DNA from: CAZCWX01 sp964502465
GTDB taxonomy: Bacteria; Desulfobacterota; Binatia; Bin18
Assembly (NCBI GenBank): GCA_964502465.1
Contig: CAZCWX010000096.1
Coordinates: 1 to 6,055 of the forward strand
Direction of reading: 5' to 3'
DNA: 6,055 bases
Below, one piece after another: positions 1 to 5,694 of the stretch (position 1 is its first letter; every line of letters starts with the position of its first letter). Under the pieces are notes generated by a model. That model worked only from the letters and a program-made list of their open reading frames with translations. It was not told the origin of the DNA and made no database searches. The translations under genes were made by a program, and so were the position numbers.

Positions 1-774
1 ACGTTTTTCCAAAAAGGCGCGCACCCCCTCTTTATGGTCCTCGGTCTGTCCGCAGCGCGGATGAGTTTCAGACTCGCGATCGAGCATAGTGCGGAAATCC
101 ACCGTTGTTGACATGTTGATGTTCGCTTTCATATAGCGATAACTCACGAGTGGACCATGAGCGATACGTTCTGCGATGGCCGTTGCCTCTTCCCACAGCG
201 TGTCATGCGCGACGACGCGATTTACTAACCCAATGCGGTATGCCTCTTCTGCAGAGATCATGTCGGGAAGAAAGAACAGTTCTTTGGCTTTCGCCTGCCC
301 TACTAAATTGGTCAACTGCCACGTGACGCCAAAATCACCCCCGTACCCCACTCGGGCATAGGCGGTACCGAACCTTGCCTGGTCAGAGGCAATCCGCAGA
401 TCGCACGAGAGGGCTAATCCCAGCCCTGCCCCTGCCACTGGACCGTTGACGACGGCAATCGTTACTTTTGGCATGGTATACAGTAGCCAGGGCCACTCAT
501 GGCTCCCGCGCAGCGCATCGATCCGCTGCTCTAAGGTCTTGTCTGCTGTTCCCATCTCTTCGCCTCTCTGCATCGCCGACACATCGCCACCGGCACAGAA
601 CCCTCTCCCTGCACCAGTAAGAATCACCGCACCGACGTCTGGACTGGTGGCCATCTCCCGCAGTGCAGCCACCGCAGCAGAGCCCATAGCCGGGGTGAGC
701 GCATTGAGCTTATCAGGGCGATTCAGCGTCAAGATACCAACCCGATTGTTCACCTCAACAAGCAGATCTGCCAT
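1..774 (-). CDS. Enoyl-CoA hydratase/isomerase family protein, 3' end cut by window edge
   Basis: This is a crotonase-fold acyl-CoA enzyme, read on the minus strand from the ATG at 774-772 and open through base 1 (258 residues). Family members are about 260 residues, so only the last few are missing. The oxyanion-hole segments are FCAGGDVSAM (59-68) and NGPVAGAGLGLALSCD (110-125). The two glutamates of true enoyl-CoA hydratases (rat Glu144 and Glu164) align here with a Gly in GLGLALSCD and a Tyr in FGTAYARVG. An Asp at residue 147 (VGYGGDFGVTW) aligns with the catalytic Asp of PaaG-type isomerases. I therefore infer a delta3-delta2 enoyl-CoA or PaaG-like isomerase rather than a hydratase; the substrate is unknown. 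The C-terminal EGVRAFLEKR is typical of the family. A purine-rich AGGAGAGGAG lies just upstream of the ATG. The gene is divergent from the flavin oxidoreductase at 880. Confidence 0.93.
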   Translation of the reverse strand, partial: MADLLVEVNNRVGILTLNRPDKLNALTPAMGSAAVAALREMATSPDVGAVILTGAGRGFCAGGDVSAMQRGEEMGTADKTLEQRIDALRGSHEWPWLLYTMPKVTIAVVNGPVAGAGLGLALSCDLRIASDQARFGTAYARVGYGGDFGVTWQLTNLVGQAKAKELFFLPDMISAEEAYRIGLVNRVVAHDTLWEEATAIAERIAHGPLVSYRYMKANINMSTTVDFRTMLDRESETHPRCGQTEDHKEGVRAFLEKR

Positions 775-798
775 CGTTCTCTCCTCTCCTTGTAGAAG

Positions 799-842
799 TT
801 CGCCAGATAGACAGTTGCACTCTAGCGTGTTTGCCAGATAAA
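799..842. repeat. Pair of 13-bp direct repeats in a divergent intergenic region
   Basis: TTCGCCAGATAGA (799-811) and TTTGCCAGATAAA (830-842) match at 11 of 13 positions and share the core GCCAGATA. Their starts are 31 bp apart, close to three helical turns, so a dimeric regulator could contact both on one DNA face. They lie in the 105-bp gap between the minus-strand isomerase and the plus-strand oxidoreductase. A binding site for a shared regulator is inference only, and no regulator gene is in the window. Confidence 0.4.
815..842 (+). promoter_or_regulatory. Weak sigma70-like promoter candidate for the oxidoreductase
   Basis: TTGCAC (815-820) and GATAAA (837-842) are 16 bp apart and resemble -35 and -10 boxes (3/6 and 4/6 matches). 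They lie about 40 bp ahead of the GTG at 880. The -10 candidate overlaps the downstream copy of the GCCAGATA repeat. The match is weak. Confidence 0.2.
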
Positions 843-879
843 GGAAGAGATTCTCCCTGAAAAGTAAGGAAAGGCTGTC

Positions 880-1902
880 GTGAAACAAAAACTGACATTG
901 AGCGTGGTTGATCAATCCCCGGTGCGCCAGGGCGGCACAGCCGCCGGTGCATTGTGGGAGACGGTCGCTTTGGCGATGGCTACGGAGGCGCTGGGCTATC
1001 GGCGCTTCTGGGTGGCAGAACATCATAACCTTCCCGGCTTTGCCGGCACCAGCCCGGAGATTCTCGTCGGCCAGATTGCGGCGCGCACGAATACCATCCG
1101 CGTGGGTAGCGGTGGGGTGATGTTGACGCATTACAGTGCCCTGAAAGTGGCAGAAACTTTTCGGGTACTCGAGTCGTTATACCCTGGTCGGATCGATCTC
1201 GGGATCGGTCGCGCTCCAGGCAGCGACTCGCGGACAGCCGCTGCGTTAGCGTATCCTGGACAGGTACGAGATGTCAGCTATTTCCCAGAGCAAGTCGATG
1301 ACATGCTCGCCTACCTGGCTGACGCCCTTGACCCTGCACACCCGTTTGTCGGCGTGCATGCCGGGCCAGAAAAAGGAGCCATGCCAGACGTGTGGCTGCT
1401 CGGCTCTGGGATTGATTCTGCTTACCTGGCTGCCCAACGAGGGCTGCCATTTAGCTATGCGCACTTTTTTGGGGTCGGGATCGAACATGGACCAGCGATT
1501 GTGGAGAACTACCGCCGCCATTTTTGTCCCTCGGCTCTCTTGTCCGAACCGCAGGTGAACGTCGCAGTGCAGGTCTTGTGTGCCGAGACTGAGACGGAAG
1601 CCCGGCGGCTTGCTGCCAGCCGGAACTACGTCCGGCTCAACATCGCCTTAGGGCGCCGTCAGGGCATTCCGTCTGTCGAGGATGCGCTTGCCTACCCGTA
1701 TAGCCCAGAGGAGTTGGCGTACCTGGCACGGTTCCGCCGCACCGATATCGATGGCAACCCTCAACAGGTGCGAGCGCAACTCGAACATCTCGCGGACGTG
1801 TATCAGACCGCTGATCTCAGTATCGTCACCATCTGTTATGACTTTGCCGCACGGGTCCGCTCATACGCACTTGTGGCAGAGGCATGTGGGATGACGGGCT
1901 GA
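880..1902 (+). CDS. LLM class (luciferase-like) flavin-dependent oxidoreductase, MsnO8/YhbW type
   Basis: This is a predicted cytosolic FMN- or F420-dependent oxidoreductase of the bacterial luciferase-like TIM-barrel superfamily, 340 residues, the usual full length. Hallmarks of the MsnO8/E. coli YhbW subgroup are WVAEHHN (44-50), VGSGGVML (75-82), PGRIDLGIGRAPGSD (102-116) and WLLGS (172-176). These line the flavin/substrate cavity in related structures. The similarity to E. coli YhbW is recalled, not computed. The start is GTG at 880, preceded by TAAGGAAAGG at suitable spacing. An upstream ATG is not available without running out of the family's N-terminus (LTLSVVDQSPV). The physiological substrate is unknown for most of this subgroup. 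Divergence from an acyl-CoA isomerase gives only a loose hint at catabolism. It converges with cinA. Confidence 0.9.
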   Translation: MKQKLTLSVVDQSPVRQGGTAAGALWETVALAMATEALGYRRFWVAEHHNLPGFAGTSPEILVGQIAARTNTIRVGSGGVMLTHYSALKVAETFRVLESLYPGRIDLGIGRAPGSDSRTAAALAYPGQVRDVSYFPEQVDDMLAYLADALDPAHPFVGVHAGPEKGAMPDVWLLGSGIDSAYLAAQRGLPFSYAHFFGVGIEHGPAIVENYRRHFCPSALLSEPQVNVAVQVLCAETETEARRLAASRNYVRLNIALGRRQGIPSVEDALAYPYSPEELAYLARFRRTDIDGNPQQVRAQLEHLADVYQTADLSIVTICYDFAARVRSYALVAEACGMTG

Positions 1903-2018
1903 GACAATACTGATTTTTGTGAACAGTCTCTCTCCTTACTCGTCAAGATCCACTTTCTGATACACCTCAGTCAAGGAGCAAGGCCAAGTCTTGTGACATC
2001 AGTATGCGGACAACTACT

Positions 2019-3269
2019 CTAAGCAATCCCCTCCAACAGTGCCAGACGCACGAGCGCAAGCGCATTGAAACTCATACGCGTACGGTCTGGGCGACCGCGA
2101 CCCGCCATATTGTAGGTTCGGGTCTTGAATGCTTTACCATCGGTAATGGAGAGAAACGTCTGCCCACGGGCGAGGTTTTCTGCTCGGTCCGTCAGGTCAG
2201 GGAGAGAATACAGCGCGAGACCCAGGTCACTTCCTGCTTGCGCACGGATGGCCCACGCCAGTTCGTTCGTGAGTGCCACCGGATCGGTCCATAACTCTTC
2301 GACCCGTGCGGGTTCACGTGCCGTGGTCAGCAGCCGGCGGAGAGGAGTCGCGCCATTACTAATGATTCCTTCGATAAAATGCTCAGCGTCGGCTTCTTGT
2401 AAGCGTTCTGCCACCAATCCTCCAGTCAGGTCTTCGCACACGGCGATCGTCTTGTCTGTCTCACGCAACAACTTCCCGACCGCTTCCTCCAGGGTCTCTT
2501 CATCCACCGCAAAGACATGGCGCCCAACCAATTGGCGCACCTTGGCTTCGACCGGCGCGACCAGTCGCAATGCGTCTTCCCTGGTTGCCGCTTTCGCAGC
2601 GATGCGGACATCCACTTGCCCGGGATGGGCAAGCACCCCAACAGTCGGATTCTGGGAATTGGCAATGAGATGGCCAATAAGGTCATCCACCCGACTCTCT
2701 CCGAGCTCTGCGACTTTCAGGACGCGATAGGTGATGATCTCGGCCAGTGAGAATTTCCGTCGCAGATAAGGTGCGACCTCGTGATCAAAGAGCCACTTGA
2801 GTTCAAACGGCACGCCAGGGAGGGCAAAAATAACCCCACGTGGATCTTCAACGATAAAGGACGGTGCGGTGCCATTGGGATTCTCGACCGCAATCGCGCC
2901 GGCAGGAATGTAAGCCTGCCGCTCGTTATTCGGGGTCATAATGAACCCCCGGCTGCGGAAACGGTGATCAATCTGTTCGAGCAGATGTGGGTCGAGCGCC
3001 AACTGCCGTCCAGTGACCTCAGCGACGACTTCTCGGGTTAAATCATCCTGCGTGGGACCGAGACCACCACCGGTAATGACCACGTCGGACCGTTCCAGTG
3101 CACGAGTCAGGACCTCTTTCATACGAGCGGGATTATCTCCCACCACCGTCTTATAGAACAGATTGATGCCGAGCGCAGTGAGTCGTTGTGCCAGCCAGGT
3201 TGAATTTGTGTCGACAATCTGTCCCAACAGTAGTTCAGATCCAATGGCGACGATTTCAGCATTGGCCAT
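2019..3269 (-). CDS. cinA: CinA family protein: COG1058 N-domain plus degenerate PncC-like C-domain
   Basis: This 416-residue protein has the full CinA architecture. The N-terminal MoCF/COG1058 domain (about 1-170) carries IGSELLLGQIVDTNS near the start, ITGGGLGPTQDD (65-76) and FALPGVPFEL (148-157). Known COG1058 domains hydrolyse ADP-ribose and related pyrophosphates. A linker domain (about 175-255) follows, then a region aligning with the nicotinamide-mononucleotide deamidase PncC (about 262-416). In active PncC the nucleophile sits in AESCTGG. Here the segment is CEDLTGG (278-284), with Asp280 in the serine position. The later G-I-A-G-P loop is replaced by LYSLPDLTDR (353-362). I infer that deamidase activity is lost while the pyrophosphatase half is probably intact. 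The ATG at 3269 has GGGAGGAA upstream. The gene is convergent with the oxidoreductase and divergent from the 174-residue gene, so it is probably a single-gene unit. Confidence 0.93.
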   Translation of the reverse strand: MANAEIVAIGSELLLGQIVDTNSTWLAQRLTALGINLFYKTVVGDNPARMKEVLTRALERSDVVITGGGLGPTQDDLTREVVAEVTGRQLALDPHLLEQIDHRFRSRGFIMTPNNERQAYIPAGAIAVENPNGTAPSFIVEDPRGVIFALPGVPFELKWLFDHEVAPYLRRKFSLAEIITYRVLKVAELGESRVDDLIGHLIANSQNPTVGVLAHPGQVDVRIAAKAATREDALRLVAPVEAKVRQLVGRHVFAVDEETLEEAVGKLLRETDKTIAVCEDLTGGLVAERLQEADAEHFIEGIISNGATPLRRLLTTAREPARVEELWTDPVALTNELAWAIRAQAGSDLGLALYSLPDLTDRAENLARGQTFLSITDGKAFKTRTYNMAGRGRPDRTRMSFNALALVRLALLEGIA

Positions 3270-3294
3270 ATAGGCATTCCTCCCGCCCTCGATG

Positions 3295-3300
3295 TATGAT
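3295..3300 (+). promoter_or_regulatory. Possible -10 element for the 174-residue gene
   Basis: TATGAT matches the sigma70 -10 consensus at 5 of 6 positions. It lies 35 bp before the ATG at 3335, inside the 65-bp cinA divergent gap. I see no convincing -35 box at 16-18 bp upstream, so the call is tentative. Confidence 0.2.
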
Positions 3301-3334
3301 CGATGCGCGCGGGCAGGTCAACAGGAGGAGTACG

Positions 3335-3859
3335 ATGGCACAAGTAGGACTGGTGATCGACCGGGACAGTTGGGCAGTGCTTCAGGACGAACCCCTCTAC
3401 TCGGCGCGTTTTATTCACCGTGAGGGATCAGAAGAGATCGCGCTGGTCATGCGCGTAGAAGAGTTAGACTGGGTTCTGCAAGCGCACCCGCCGCTCACCT
3501 GTAGTCTGACGACGTGGTGTAGCCCCCAGGGCACCTGGATCGTTGTGGTTGCCTATCAGATCCATCCGACCTTCGGGGAAACAAAAGGCGGGATTTTCTA
3601 TTTCAACCCTCGTCAGATTGAGGACAGCGAGATTTTACGCAGGCTGCCGCAGCAGGAGAGCCTTTGCCTCATTTTCTTGAGCGAAGACTGCAGCACACAC
3701 TACACGGTCAAAGTTGTCCAACCGCCGCAAGAGCTTGCCTCTTGGCGACACCAGCTTGCCACCGTGGCACAGGCGCTAGCAAGCGAACGACTGACTGGTG
3801 AAGAGGATCCAGACTTCGCAATAGCCTTGCAAGAGTTTCTCACCACCTCCAACCAATGA
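3335..3859 (+). CDS. Hypothetical protein, 174 residues, family not recognised
   Basis: I do not recognise this protein. The frame is open from 3188, but the ATG at 3335 is preceded by AGGAGGAG (3323-3330) at ideal spacing, and any upstream start would lie inside the 5' end of cinA on the other strand. The product (MAQVGLVIDRDSWAVLQ...) has no signal peptide and no membrane helix, so it is probably cytosolic. Its first two thirds have the alternating hydrophobic pattern of beta strands: IALVMRVEEL (35-44), TWIVVVAYQI (67-76), GGIFYF (85-90), CLIFLS (111-116) and YTVKVVQ (123-129). The last third is probably helical (ASWRHQLATVAQALASERL, 135-153; DFAIALQEFL, 160-169). A short conserved-looking segment is HPTFGETKGGIFYFNPRQ. 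Cysteines at 56, 111 and 119 do not form an obvious metal motif. It is divergent from cinA and convergent with the OmpA-like lipoprotein. Confidence 0.82.
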   Translation: MAQVGLVIDRDSWAVLQDEPLYSARFIHREGSEEIALVMRVEELDWVLQAHPPLTCSLTTWCSPQGTWIVVVAYQIHPTFGETKGGIFYFNPRQIEDSEILRRLPQQESLCLIFLSEDCSTHYTVKVVQPPQELASWRHQLATVAQALASERLTGEEDPDFAIALQEFLTTSNQ

Positions 3860-3922
3860 TGAGTGGTGACCAGCACAAAGCTTCGTGTCGCCTCTTCTCC
3901 GCGTTGTCCCGTTCTGATGTGG

Positions 3923-3966
3923 AAAAGGGGGGCAGTCCCGGGTACCACCCATATCTGCCTCCCCTT
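3923..3966 (-). terminator. Candidate terminator hairpin downstream of the OmpA-like lipoprotein gene
   Basis: AAGGGGGGCAG (3925-3935) can pair with CTGCC-T-CCCCTT (3955-3966): 11 pairs with one bulged T and a 19-nt loop. Read on the minus strand, the GC-rich stem ends in a run of only four T (3926-3923), two of them within the stem. It sits 12 bases past the lipoprotein stop codon, between two convergent genes, and might also slow plus-strand transcription. The short T run and long loop make it a moderate candidate. Confidence 0.38.
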
Positions 3967-3977
3967 GCGAGGTTGCC

Positions 3978-4667
3978 CTATTGGACTTTCAACTCAGCCC
4001 GCCGGTTCATCGCACGGCCCTCTGGATTGTCTCTCCCGTCAGGCAAGGTGTTCGGCGCCACTGGTTCTGCCTCGCCTTTACCCACTGTTTCCAATCGGTC
4101 ATCGGCAATTCCCTTTGACACCAGATAGCGCTTCACCGCATTCGCTCGTCGCTGTGATAGCCGTAAGTTATACGCCTCGGAGCCGATCGAATCGGTGTGC
4201 CCTTCAATCGTCACCCGGATGTTCGGATTCTCCTCCAGGATACGTGCCGCTTCGTCAAGAACCGGTTCAAACTCAGGTTTGATATTGGCCCGGTCAAAAT
4301 CGAAATTAATCCCTCGCAACACGATCCGCTGCGGCTCAGCTGGCGGCAGCGGGGGTGGGGGTGGCGGGGCTACTATCGGAGCGGGGGGCGGCGGGGGTGG
4401 AGGTGGCGGGGGAGCTTCTTCGCCGGCGAGCCTATAGCCGACGATAGCGCCGATGATGGCACCAGCTCCTGCACCAATTCCTGCTCCCAAATCACTGTCG
4501 TCGTCGTCATTAGTCGCATCGACAATCGCACCGATACCAGCGCCAACGGCAGCGCCCGCCAGCGCTCCTGCGACCGTGTATGTCCGTTTCTTTTCAGAAA
4601 CCGCACAGCCGCTAATGCCCCCTAAAGCAAAAAGCCACAATACCCAAAATCCTAGCCCTCGATTCAT
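3978..4667 (-). CDS. OmpA/Pal-like peptidoglycan-binding lipoprotein with glycine zippers and proline linker
   Basis: This is a 229-residue predicted outer-membrane lipoprotein that should tether the envelope to peptidoglycan. The order is: signal peptide with lipobox ISGC (Cys21; +2 Ala favours outer-membrane sorting); glycine-zipper segment AGALAGAAVGAGIGAIV (33-49); acidic loop NDDDDSD (53-59); second zipper GAGIGAGAGAIIGAIVG (61-77); a linker with runs of ten and six prolines (86-106); then an OmpA C-terminal domain (about 113-229). That domain has FDFDRANI (122-129), GHTDSIG (156-162) and LSQRRANAV (170-178), and it ends GRAMNRRAELKV. Asp159 and Arg174 are 15 residues apart, as in the diaminopimelate-binding pair of A. 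baumannii OmpA. The frame is open to a GTG at 4736, but the ATG at 4667 has AGGAGGGG at good spacing and begins the signal peptide, so I chose it. The name Pal is not justified because no tol genes are nearby. Confidence 0.93.
   Translation of the reverse strand: MNRGLGFWVLWLFALGGISGCAVSEKKRTYTVAGALAGAAVGAGIGAIVDATNDDDDSDLGAGIGAGAGAIIGAIVGYRLAGEEAPPPPPPPPPPAPIVAPPPPPPLPPAEPQRIVLRGINFDFDRANIKPEFEPVLDEAARILEENPNIRVTIEGHTDSIGSEAYNLRLSQRRANAVKRYLVSKGIADDRLETVGKGEAEPVAPNTLPDGRDNPEGRAMNRRAELKVQ
4351..4412 (+). other. G-tract cluster (possible G-quadruplex) on the template strand of the lipoprotein gene
   Basis: Six runs of four to six G occur within 62 bases of the plus strand: 4351-4355, 4357-4361, 4366-4369, 4383-4388, 4393-4397 and 4408-4412. 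They are the complement of the proline codons of the linker. The plus strand is the template for this gene. Loops of 1 to 13 bases make G-quadruplex folding possible but unproven. Confidence 0.45.
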
Positions 4668-4695
4668 GACTACCCCTCCTTTTCCTTGCACCAAT

Positions 4696-4747
4696 CCTTG
4701 CCCAAGCCTTCCTTTTCCCAGGCAAGGAGTACCCACTACAGGGTACT
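4696..4747. repeat. Two abutting inverted repeats upstream of the OmpA-like lipoprotein gene
   Basis: CCTTGCC (4696-4702) pairs with GGCAAGG (4721-4727) across an 18-nt loop. The very next base starts AGTACCC (4728-4734), which pairs with GGGTACT (4741-4747) across a 6-nt loop. Both 7-bp arms are perfect. They lie 29-80 bases upstream of the ATG at 4667, so in the minus-strand transcript they could form two stacked leader hairpins, or the 4728-4747 dyad could be an operator. Confidence 0.5.
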
Positions 4748-5173
4748 AATGTACAGCATAGTCGTTGCTTATTGCAACAGAGTAGTTCAATACCCGACCT
4801 CCATTTTTGTCCTCACACCCGCACCCTTCCTCATCGACTAGAGTAGTCAACAGCATACCGAAGGCTATGGTTCAGGTCTACCCGCCAATCGTTCAGATTA
4901 CGGTTCAATTTAACTGATACTCAATGAGATGATGGCCACGGAGGAACAGGCGAGAGCTTTAGATATGTGGGATCCTCTGTAGGGAGGCTCACCTTTCTCG
5001 CCCGGATTGATGTGGCCACGCCCAAATCATAACCCTACCGCCGCACTTGCTAGTGGCAATCCAATGCTCGATGACTTTCCCTAGCGTCCTCTGTTTTTTT
5101 CCTACCGACAAAGAACCGTAACTTGCCTTCTTCTCTGTGTCCCAATTCTGCGTCGTGCAGAGGATAAAGCTGT

Positions 5174-5190
5174 ATCGTTTCTGAAACGAT
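5174..5190. repeat. 17-bp palindrome (8-bp arms), operator-like
   Basis: ATCGTTTC-T-GAAACGAT is a perfect 8+1+8 dyad. The size and single-base centre are typical of sites for small dimeric repressors. It lies about 260 bp ahead of the DUF1328 start at 5451, rather far for simple promoter occlusion unless there is a long leader. A 1-nt centre is too tight for a full RNA hairpin, which would open to a loop of a few bases. Confidence 0.45.
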
Positions 5191-5283
5191 CGACTGGAAG
5201 ACGGCGCGCCGCGAATGCTCTGGGTCCTTCTTTTCTTCTTGCTCTCATGAGGGTTTTCCTCTACGCAAAGATTCTCTCTAGGA

Positions 5284-5379
5284 CTTGCTTCTCTCGTTTT
5301 TATCGAGCTTTACACCTGACTCTTTTGAGAGAGCAAGGCAGAGATAGCAAGCACCAAGGTTTCCTTCTCTCTCAGGTGT
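5284..5379 (+). promoter_or_regulatory. Leader region with mutually exclusive inverted repeats
   Basis: CTTGCTTCTCTC (5284-5295) is complementary to GAGAGAGCAAG (5327-5337) with one bulge. That same middle segment, TGAGAGAGCAAGG (5326-5338), also pairs with CCTTCTCTCTCA (5363-5374), giving 12 pairs with one bulged C. In addition ACACCTGA (5312-5319) is the perfect complement of TCAGGTGT (5372-5379). The pairings cannot all form at once. They end 72 bases before the DUF1328 ATG at 5451. A switchable leader is inference; the low-complexity TC/AG composition could produce this by chance. Confidence 0.3.
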
Positions 5380-5450
5380 GAGTGTGTATGGCCTCGCTTT
5401 TGCACCCGCATCATGTCGATCACATTCTTTCGGACGGGAGGAACACCATT

Positions 5451-5621
5451 ATGTTGAGTTGGGCTCTCACTTTTTTCATTGTTGCGCTCATAGCAGGAAT
5501 CCTCGGACTGACCGGTGTAGCCGGTGTGGCAACCGAGATTGCGTGGGTTCTTTTCGTCGTCTTTCTCATTCTCTTTGTTGTCAGTTTTGTCTCAGGTCGC
5601 CGCGTACCACCACCTGTTTAG
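5451..5621 (+). CDS. DUF1328 (YtjA-like) small membrane protein
   Basis: This is a 56-residue inner-membrane protein of the DUF1328 family, which includes E. coli YtjA; its biochemical function is unknown. It has the family pattern: a first hydrophobic helix WALTFFIVALIAGILGLTGVAG (4-25), a short turn with VATEIA, a second helix WVLFVVFLILFVVSFVSG (32-49), and the basic end GRRVPPPV. The start is set by GGGAGGAA (5436-5443), seven bases ahead of the ATG at 5451, which gives the family's usual N-terminus and length. The same frame extends upstream to a GTG at 5382, but that would add an unrelated histidine-rich stretch with no good ribosome binding site. It is followed, 157 bp on, by a glycine-zipper lipoprotein in the same direction. 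The competing inverted repeats at 5284-5379 lie upstream. Confidence 0.9.
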   Translation: MLSWALTFFIVALIAGILGLTGVAGVATEIAWVLFVVFLILFVVSFVSGRRVPPPV

Positions 5622-5626
5622 GAAGG

Positions 5627-5643
5627 AAGCGAATGTCTCGCTT
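5627..5643. repeat. Small perfect hairpin after the DUF1328 gene
   Basis: AAGCGA (5627-5632) and TCGCTT (5638-5643) form a 6-bp stem with a 5-nt loop, starting 5 bases past the DUF1328 stop codon. No T run follows on the plus strand, so it is at most a weak pause or mRNA-end element rather than a classical terminator. Confidence 0.3.
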
Positions 5644-5694
5644 GCGGGACAGAAAAACACCTTTCGATTAACACAATAGCGATGTTTAGAGCTT

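Larger units (their letters stand above)
4668..5450. other. 783-bp intergenic region without a convincing gene
   Basis: This gap lies between two divergent genes, the OmpA-like lipoprotein (minus) and the DUF1328 gene (plus). It should hold both promoters, though I see no clean -35/-10 pair. It contains: two abutting inverted repeats at 4696-4747; a small hairpin GTTGC-ttatt-GCAAC (4764-4778); two 8-mers each present twice (ACAGCATA at 4753 and 4850, AGAGTAGT at 4779 and 4840); three GTTCA motifs (4870, 4891, 4903); a 17-bp palindrome (5174-5190); and a set of competing inverted repeats (5284-5379). Short frames at 4929-4982 (plus), 5102-5248 (minus), 5215-5250 and 5247-5381 (plus) have weak or no support. 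The region is rich in TC/CT tracts after about 5090, unlike the flanking genes. Confidence 0.6.

Noticed and set aside
1901..1930. Possible terminator after the oxidoreductase (GAG-ACTG pairing with CAGT-CTC)
   Set aside because: Only seven interrupted pairs with a long loop and no following T run.
1907..2005. Perfect 8-bp inverted repeat ATACTGAT / ATCAGTAT bracketing the oxidoreductase-cinA convergent gap
   Set aside because: Arms are short and about 90 bases apart, with no target duplication or mobile gene between them; chance cannot be excluded.
3119..3418. Minus-strand 99-codon frame across the cinA/174-residue gene junction
   Set aside because: It is a shadow of the two real genes, whose starts and ribosome binding sites lie within it.
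4668..4736. GTG-started N-terminal extension of the OmpA-like lipoprotein
   Set aside because: It would bury the signal peptide and lipobox, and it overlaps the two inverted repeats; the ATG at 4667 has AGGAGGGG upstream.
4929..4982. Plus-strand 17-codon frame (MMATEEQARALDMWDPL)
   Set aside because: Too short to judge, with no Shine-Dalgarno sequence; it could be chance or a gene remnant.
5102..5248. Minus-strand frame of 48 codons, arginine-rich, with GAGG upstream of its ATG
   Set aside because: Rich in AGA codons unlike the real genes here, no recognisable family, and a weak ribosome binding site; it lies in TC-rich non-coding DNA and crosses the 17-bp palindrome.
5215..5381. Plus-strand chain of an 11-codon hydrophobic peptide (MLWVLLFFLLS) overlapping by ATGA with a 44-codon frame, then a GTG at 5382
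   Set aside because: The ATGA overlap is suggestive of translational coupling, but neither start has a ribosome binding site and the 44-residue product has no recognisable features; it also covers the inverted-repeat leader.
5382..5450. N-terminal extension of the DUF1328 gene from the GTG at 5382 or ATG at 5388
   Set aside because: Family members start at the equivalent of 5451, which has a strong ribosome binding site; the extension is not family-like.
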